Assembly (NCBI GenBank): GCA_009192285.1
Contig: CM018603.1
Location: forward strand, 7,127,613 to 7,191,612
Direction of reading: 5' to 3'
Length of the DNA stretch: 64,000 bases
Source: Morchella semilibera
Taxonomy: Eukaryota > Ascomycota > Pezizomycetes > Pezizales > Morchellaceae
Position 1 is the stretch's first letter. Every line of letters begins with the position of its first letter. Below are positions 59,342-64,000 of the stretch, piece after piece. The translations under genes and the position numbers were made by a program. The notes beneath the pieces were generated by a model, which was not told the DNA's origin, did not search any database, and saw only the letters and a list, made by a program, of their open reading frames with translations.

Positions 59342-62300
59342 TCAGACCTTCATACTCTCAGGTGGTCCCAAATACCCTCCTCTTACACCTCCAAGGTCCA
59401 CAAGTATCTTTTCCAATATAATACCTGGTTCTAAAGCCCAGTATCTAATTCTATGCGGCCCCGCTCCCGAGCTCGCGAATGTATGGCTTCTTCTCCAAAC
59501 ATTGTCTCTAGCGGCATCAGTCCATCCTGACGGCAGATCTCCTGCCGTGGCCGGTTGGGCCAAAAGCCTAGTTGTATTCGCCGGCGCATCGCTGTCGAAG
59601 GCCACGGCGTACATTAATGGCCTCACCGGGTCAGTGTCAAGAGTTGTTGTAAAGTAAAGCGTTACATTTACAGTCGACTTTGTCGAGAAAAGGTAAACCG
59701 AGTAATCTAGGTATGGAGAATCTGGAGGGACTTGGCTGGGTGCATTGACCGGGTAGAGGGCAATACCACCGGAGTTTGTACGGCTGCCAAGGTATGGCAG
59801 GATTTCGTAGTGGGGAGCTGAACTATTTGAAGGGGCGGAGGTACCCGTAGATGCCGTGAAATGTGCAGCTTCCATTGAGACGTGGCCGTCTGTCTCTACA
59901 AACCCGTGGAATCCGTCGGGGACTTTTGTGTTATTAACTGGAAGACGGACCTCTTCGTAGTCTCCAATTGTGGAATTGACGTATATCAATGCTGTCTTGC
60001 CAATAAAGGTGCTAGGTACATCTGCCCAACTCACGCTAATCTCAATTCTTTGGTCTGGATTCTCGGAGGTGAGGGTGCCAGATGAAGGTGCGAATTTTAT
60101 CCAGCTGTACTGTGCGCTTACGAACCACTGGATTATCGGTGTTCCTCGGGCATAAACGTCAATATATCTTTTGGCTCCATACGGATCAATAGGAGGTAGT
60201 CGGAAGCCTGGTGCTAGGTCATCTCTTGAAGGCTTTGCAAGATCACTCCCTTCGTTGAAAAGACCTGGGCGGACACCGATTGTTCCTTCAACTCCAACTC
60301 CCATTTGTCCAAGTGCTGGTACAGTGTCCTGCCTAAGCTGTACATAGGACAGTCCGGAAATCATATCTCTTGACGGCGGGTGGAAATTTGAGGTAAAGCC
60401 ATAATGCGCTTGGCCCATAATGTGATTCCACTTGCCATCAAGCAGCGAGTGATACTCTTCTGTCAAGTCAAAGTCATCATTAAATTTTTGGATAGCACTT
60501 TCGGCAAATTTATTTGCGGAATTGCGCCGTTGTCTGGCCCATGCGCTGTTCTTGGCTAGAGACACTTTAACGTCAAGATAAGTATACGAAGCCTTAATCG
60601 GATGGAGTACTAGCTGAAAGAAAGCTGGTTTACTGCTGTCTGGAATTTTCGAGTACAATGCCGAGGCTGTATCGGAAAGGTTCTTCCATGCTCCAAGGAC
60701 ATTCTCGGCTTCGTTATAATTAAGAATCGAGAAAGTCTCCGCCTCGATACTTTCGTGTCTTCTCAGGCCCACCAAACGGCTGTGCCCTAGCAGAAGATTT
60801 GCTATGGTTGGAGCGTACTCTGGGCCGAATTCACGAGCTGCATAGGTCTCCAAGAAATCTGGAATTGAATCTTTGGTGACATAGCTGCCATTCCAGGCCA
60901 TTGTCATGATGAGGGTAAGTGGTAGCTCCATGGGCTTAATATCGGCAACATTTATCACCCATATTTCGTCTGTGCCTCGGAGCCAGGCAGTATTGAACTG
61001 TTGCCATACCTTCCCCAAGGAATTTGTGTTCATCCATTTGTAACTTCTGGGAGAGCCAACAAATTCAAGGTGGTAATAGACCTGAGAGTAACAATTGTCA
61101 GTACGTGGTCCCTCGTAACTGCTTTAGGTAATTGCTTACCCCGATCCCACCGGAACGCTTTTGCTCGGCTTCAGTTGGAAGTCTTCGGATGGTCCCAAAG
61201 TTATCATCTGCGAACAGTAAGGTGACATCGTCTGGTACCTCCAGGCCCGCTTCATAGTACGCCTGGACTTCCTTATACAGTGCCCAAACCTCTATAGGGA
61301 ATAATTAGCCCCACTTCGTTATATACTCATCTAGGAGCACGCACGTTTGGAATTTCCCTCTCCATTATTCTCCAGAATTTCCCTCTGAGTCGCAATAACA
61401 TCCTCCAGAATTGCGAGTGGATTTGACCCGCTAATCGCAGAGTCCCCGGCGCCTCGCATCCCCATGGTGAAGGCACTCTCGAATCCCTTCGCTCTCTCAG
61501 CTCCAACCTGGAAGAACTGGGTGATCTTTGCTTTGTTACTATTCCAATCCCATGATCCCTGGCCCGAGGTAAGCCACTCATTTGTTGACCTTTGCATGGG
61601 TTCGTGATGGGAGGTGGATATAACAATCCCGTATTCATCTGCGGTAGCCTGATTGAGCGGATCGTCAATAAAGAAGCTATTCCCTGGCTCAGGGTAACTG
61701 GGCCACATGGCAGGCCAAAGATAGTTTGCCTAATAGTACAACACATGTAAGTCTCAAGACTGCTCCAGCGACCAATCCTAGCTAGGGAGGAAATAACCTT
61801 CATTCGGAGAAGGAGTTCGAAAACATGCTTGTAGAACTCCACGTTATAAACCGGACCAAATTTATCCAACACGAAAGATGTGAGAGAGGGAGCTTCGTCG
61901 TTGATGAAGATCCCCCGGTAGCGGATACTGGGTTCCCCATGATGAGTTTGGATGGGGAGAGCATATATCTCTTTGCGCCGCTGCGGAACAACATCCGCCC
62001 ACCAGTACCATCTACATGGTATATACACCCCTTGTCATTAATCCATTCCTTAGATCCATAGGAGAAAGGGGGAGGGGGGAGGGAGGGCACTCACGGTGAG
62101 ACGCCAATCTGCTCAGAAAGCGTGTATATTCCAAATATAGTCCCTCTTTTATCGCTCCCCACAATTACCAACGCCTTGCCCACGCCTTCCACGGGATTCT
62201 CCACTACTGCCGTTATAAACGACTCCCACTTACCCTCTAGACCTGCTACATTGACCTTTCCCTCCTTCACAATTCCATCTACCAACCCAGACTGCCCTAA

Positions 62301-62672
62301 ACAACCTACGATGATCGCTATCTGGGCCTTGACCTCACTAGTATTGTTCTGAGTCTTAGGGTAGTTCAGAGGACTAGTATAGTTCTGAATACTAGTATAG
62401 CTCTGAGCACTAGTAGAGTTCTGAGTGCTAGTAGAGTTCTGAGTACTAGACGTATAGTTCTGAATCGTACTCTGCTTGCCGGTAACCCTGAGAAAATCAT
62501 CGGAGAGCGATTGAGCGGCTATGTGCACTCCTTTGAAGTCCTTATCATCAATAAGGATTGGAGCAGAGACAAGATTGACCCCAGGTGGAGTGAAGGAGAT
62601 GAAACTCTGCTCGCCGAGAGCACGGCACAGGGAAGCAGAGGCGAGTAGCCATGCCGTATATGGTAACAACAT
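59342..62672 (-). CDS. Secreted glycoside hydrolase family 115 (alpha-glucuronidase), five exons
   Basis: Predicted 1022 aa. Exons: 62095-62672, 61798-62011, 61345-61729, 61140-61291 and 59342-61081; introns 83, 68, 53 and 58 bp keep phase. A signal peptide (MLLPYTAWLLASASLCRALG) is followed by the N-terminal domain with a Thr/Asn-rich insertion, then the barrel: GVSPWYWWADVVP, SIRYRGIFINDEAPS, MKANYLWPAMWPSY, the VPDDVTLLFADDNFGTIRRL block, and VYYHLEFVGSPRSYKW leading to GTDEIWVINVADIKPMELPL. These are GH115 hallmarks. GH115 enzymes release 4-O-methyl-glucuronic acid from xylan side chains, so the protein should act outside the cell in hemicellulose breakdown. Length and domain order are normal and no lesion is seen. 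Donor GTTATT at 61797 is unusual but the joined sequence is a family motif. Confidence 0.9.
62341..62465 (-). repeat. Tandem repeat encoding Asn-Thr-Ser-rich linker
   Basis: Units of about 18 bp (ACTAGTATAGTTCTGARY on the plus strand) repeat six or so times inside exon 1 of the GH115 gene. They encode successive QNSTST/QNYTSI-type hexapeptides, several of them N-x-S/T glycosylation sites, inserted in the N-terminal domain. Confidence 0.75.
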
Positions 62673-64000
62673 GTTTGCGAACTGAGAAGGCTCGAAGAAC
62701 CAATACCTGTGACTTATTGTGATGAAGCAATTCGTACTGATATCCTTCTACATATAAATACTATCTCAGGAACGAGATGTTGTCGGTGACCGGACTATTC
62801 CGCACCGAGCCTAGGGGGGGGGGGGATCATGTCTATCATATTGATCGCTTAAGATTCTCAAGTGTGGGGAATGGTCTAACTTCAAAGTTGTGGCGATGTT
62901 TCTTTTAGCCTCAGAGGTTGCAGGTTACGGGATGCTCATCGCAGGTTATTAGGACCTTGGTTGTACGACCATCCCGGTGTATATACTACCCGGATTATTA
63001 TGGTCGCCCAAATCAAGCTTTCCTGTGCATACATGTAGTACGTACGCCCCAATCACCCCACAAAAACCTACATACATGTATCTCCAGACTGGTAGGAATG
63101 ATGCGAGTGAGAAGTGGTGAAGTGGGCAATAGACCCTAATCCCATCCCCAATTAAACATCCTTAAACCTCCCCCAAGGTCCATCGAAGGGAGGCACGTCC
63201 TGGATAACATAACCTTATTTCATGGATTAGGATACAATCAAACCTACCCATGGCCCCATACAACTGATCAGCGACAAGGAAAGTGACGGCGCCTGTAACG
63301 GAAGGAGTGGCCTTCCCTTCATCCCTTAGACGATTACCCTTGGATTCAATATAACATCGGTAAACGGGGCGGATTAAACCTTCTTAAAGTCCAAATACTC
63401 GTTTCCGGGGAGCATGTTTCATTTATAGCATATATACAATACTTTAATTTACATGGATGTGGTATAACCCAGCTATAAAGATAGAGGATTAACTGTCAGC
63501 CTGATCCAAGCTTATCGGCTAGAACGCTAAGTCGGCACTATAAATTTGTTCTCATGTAGTTTTGGCTGTAAGTAGGCAATTGGGTTCTGTTGGTAAAGTA
63601 CATGTATAATGAATTCTGGGGAACCAGGGGGTAAAATGCATGTACATGTAAGTACTTAATGTAGTAGGAGTACAAGTTAGCTGATATAGGAGTTAATTAT
63701 TTCTGCAGGGTTCCGTATTGGGGAAAAACTTAATATGGCCCTTGTACGTTAATTCTTGGCTTCATATGGCATTTTTTTAACCCGGGCCCAGACAATCTAT
63801 TTTGCAATTACATGCATACTTGTATATACATGTACTTGTATGTGTGTGTGTGTGTTCGCTTCCGCTTTAGTGCATTCACGCGAAGACTGATATATCCTCT
63901 AGCTGCTTGTACAAATAGAGCCATAAAAACTATTGGTTGTGATACATGAGATAAGAGTCTCGTACGTCCCTCAAAAGCCTTTGGGTACCTGCATCATACA
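62673..64000. other. 5' flank of GH115 and intergenic DNA
   Basis: No supported gene. A 12-G run is at 62814-62825, a TG repeat near 63841-63854, and five TACATGTA palindromes lie between 63031 and 63836, the densest cluster in the window. Confidence 0.5.

Overview
The window looks like a piece of a filamentous ascomycete (Pezizomycotina) nuclear genome. Genes are broken by short introns (about 49-83 bp, one near 190 and one near 330) with GTRNGT-like donors and CTAAC/CTGAC-like branch sites. The recognisable genes are typical of these fungi: Tvp18, Aim21, NTF2, a GH115 glucuronidase, a DUF3445 haem protein, a fungal BTB protein and a siderophore-type MFS carrier. Class or species cannot be fixed from the sequence. 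There is no operon structure, rRNA, clear tRNA or CRISPR array.

Layout. 1-5.9 kb: no supported gene. 5.9-11.3 kb: an ankyrin-repeat gene, a small secreted Cys-rich protein gene and a single-pass membrane protein gene with an apparent G-tract frameshift. 12.4-15.5 kb: a BTB-type protein on the minus strand, broken by one apparent frameshift. 15.5-23.3 kb: gene-poor, with foldback repeats, homopolymers and an ambiguous region open on both strands at 21.1-22.8 kb. 23.3 kb: a CFEM-like secreted protein. 25.1-29.0 kb: a seven-exon 14-TM carrier with a very long C-terminal tail. 30.8-35.0 kb: a secreted Thr-rich protein gene destroyed by a 2.5-kb DNA transposon; the transposon is structurally complete (54-bp inverted repeats, TA target duplication, open 686-aa DDE transposase). 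35-41.4 kb: no firm gene, one MITE, low-complexity DNA. 41.4-42.7 kb: DUF3445 (HDOD-like) protein. 45.5-46.1 kb: exons of an unrecognised gene. 46.1-51.1 kb: no firm gene, one strong foldback element. 51.2-54.2 kb: Aim21-like actin-patch protein. 55.9-56.5 kb: Tvp18. 57.8-58.6 kb: NTF2. 59.3-62.7 kb: GH115. The rest is int​ergenic.

Most exon structures were worked out by hand from reading-frame continuity, splice signals and recalled family features. NTF2, Tvp18, GH115, the transporter and the transposase fit together phase-perfectly (the transporter after one C-tract correction), so their models are fairly secure. The main biological points are a gene caught after transposon disruption and further decay, a transporter with an unusual regulatory-looking tail, several TA-flanked foldback elements, and strong enrichment of the palindrome TACATGTA between genes.
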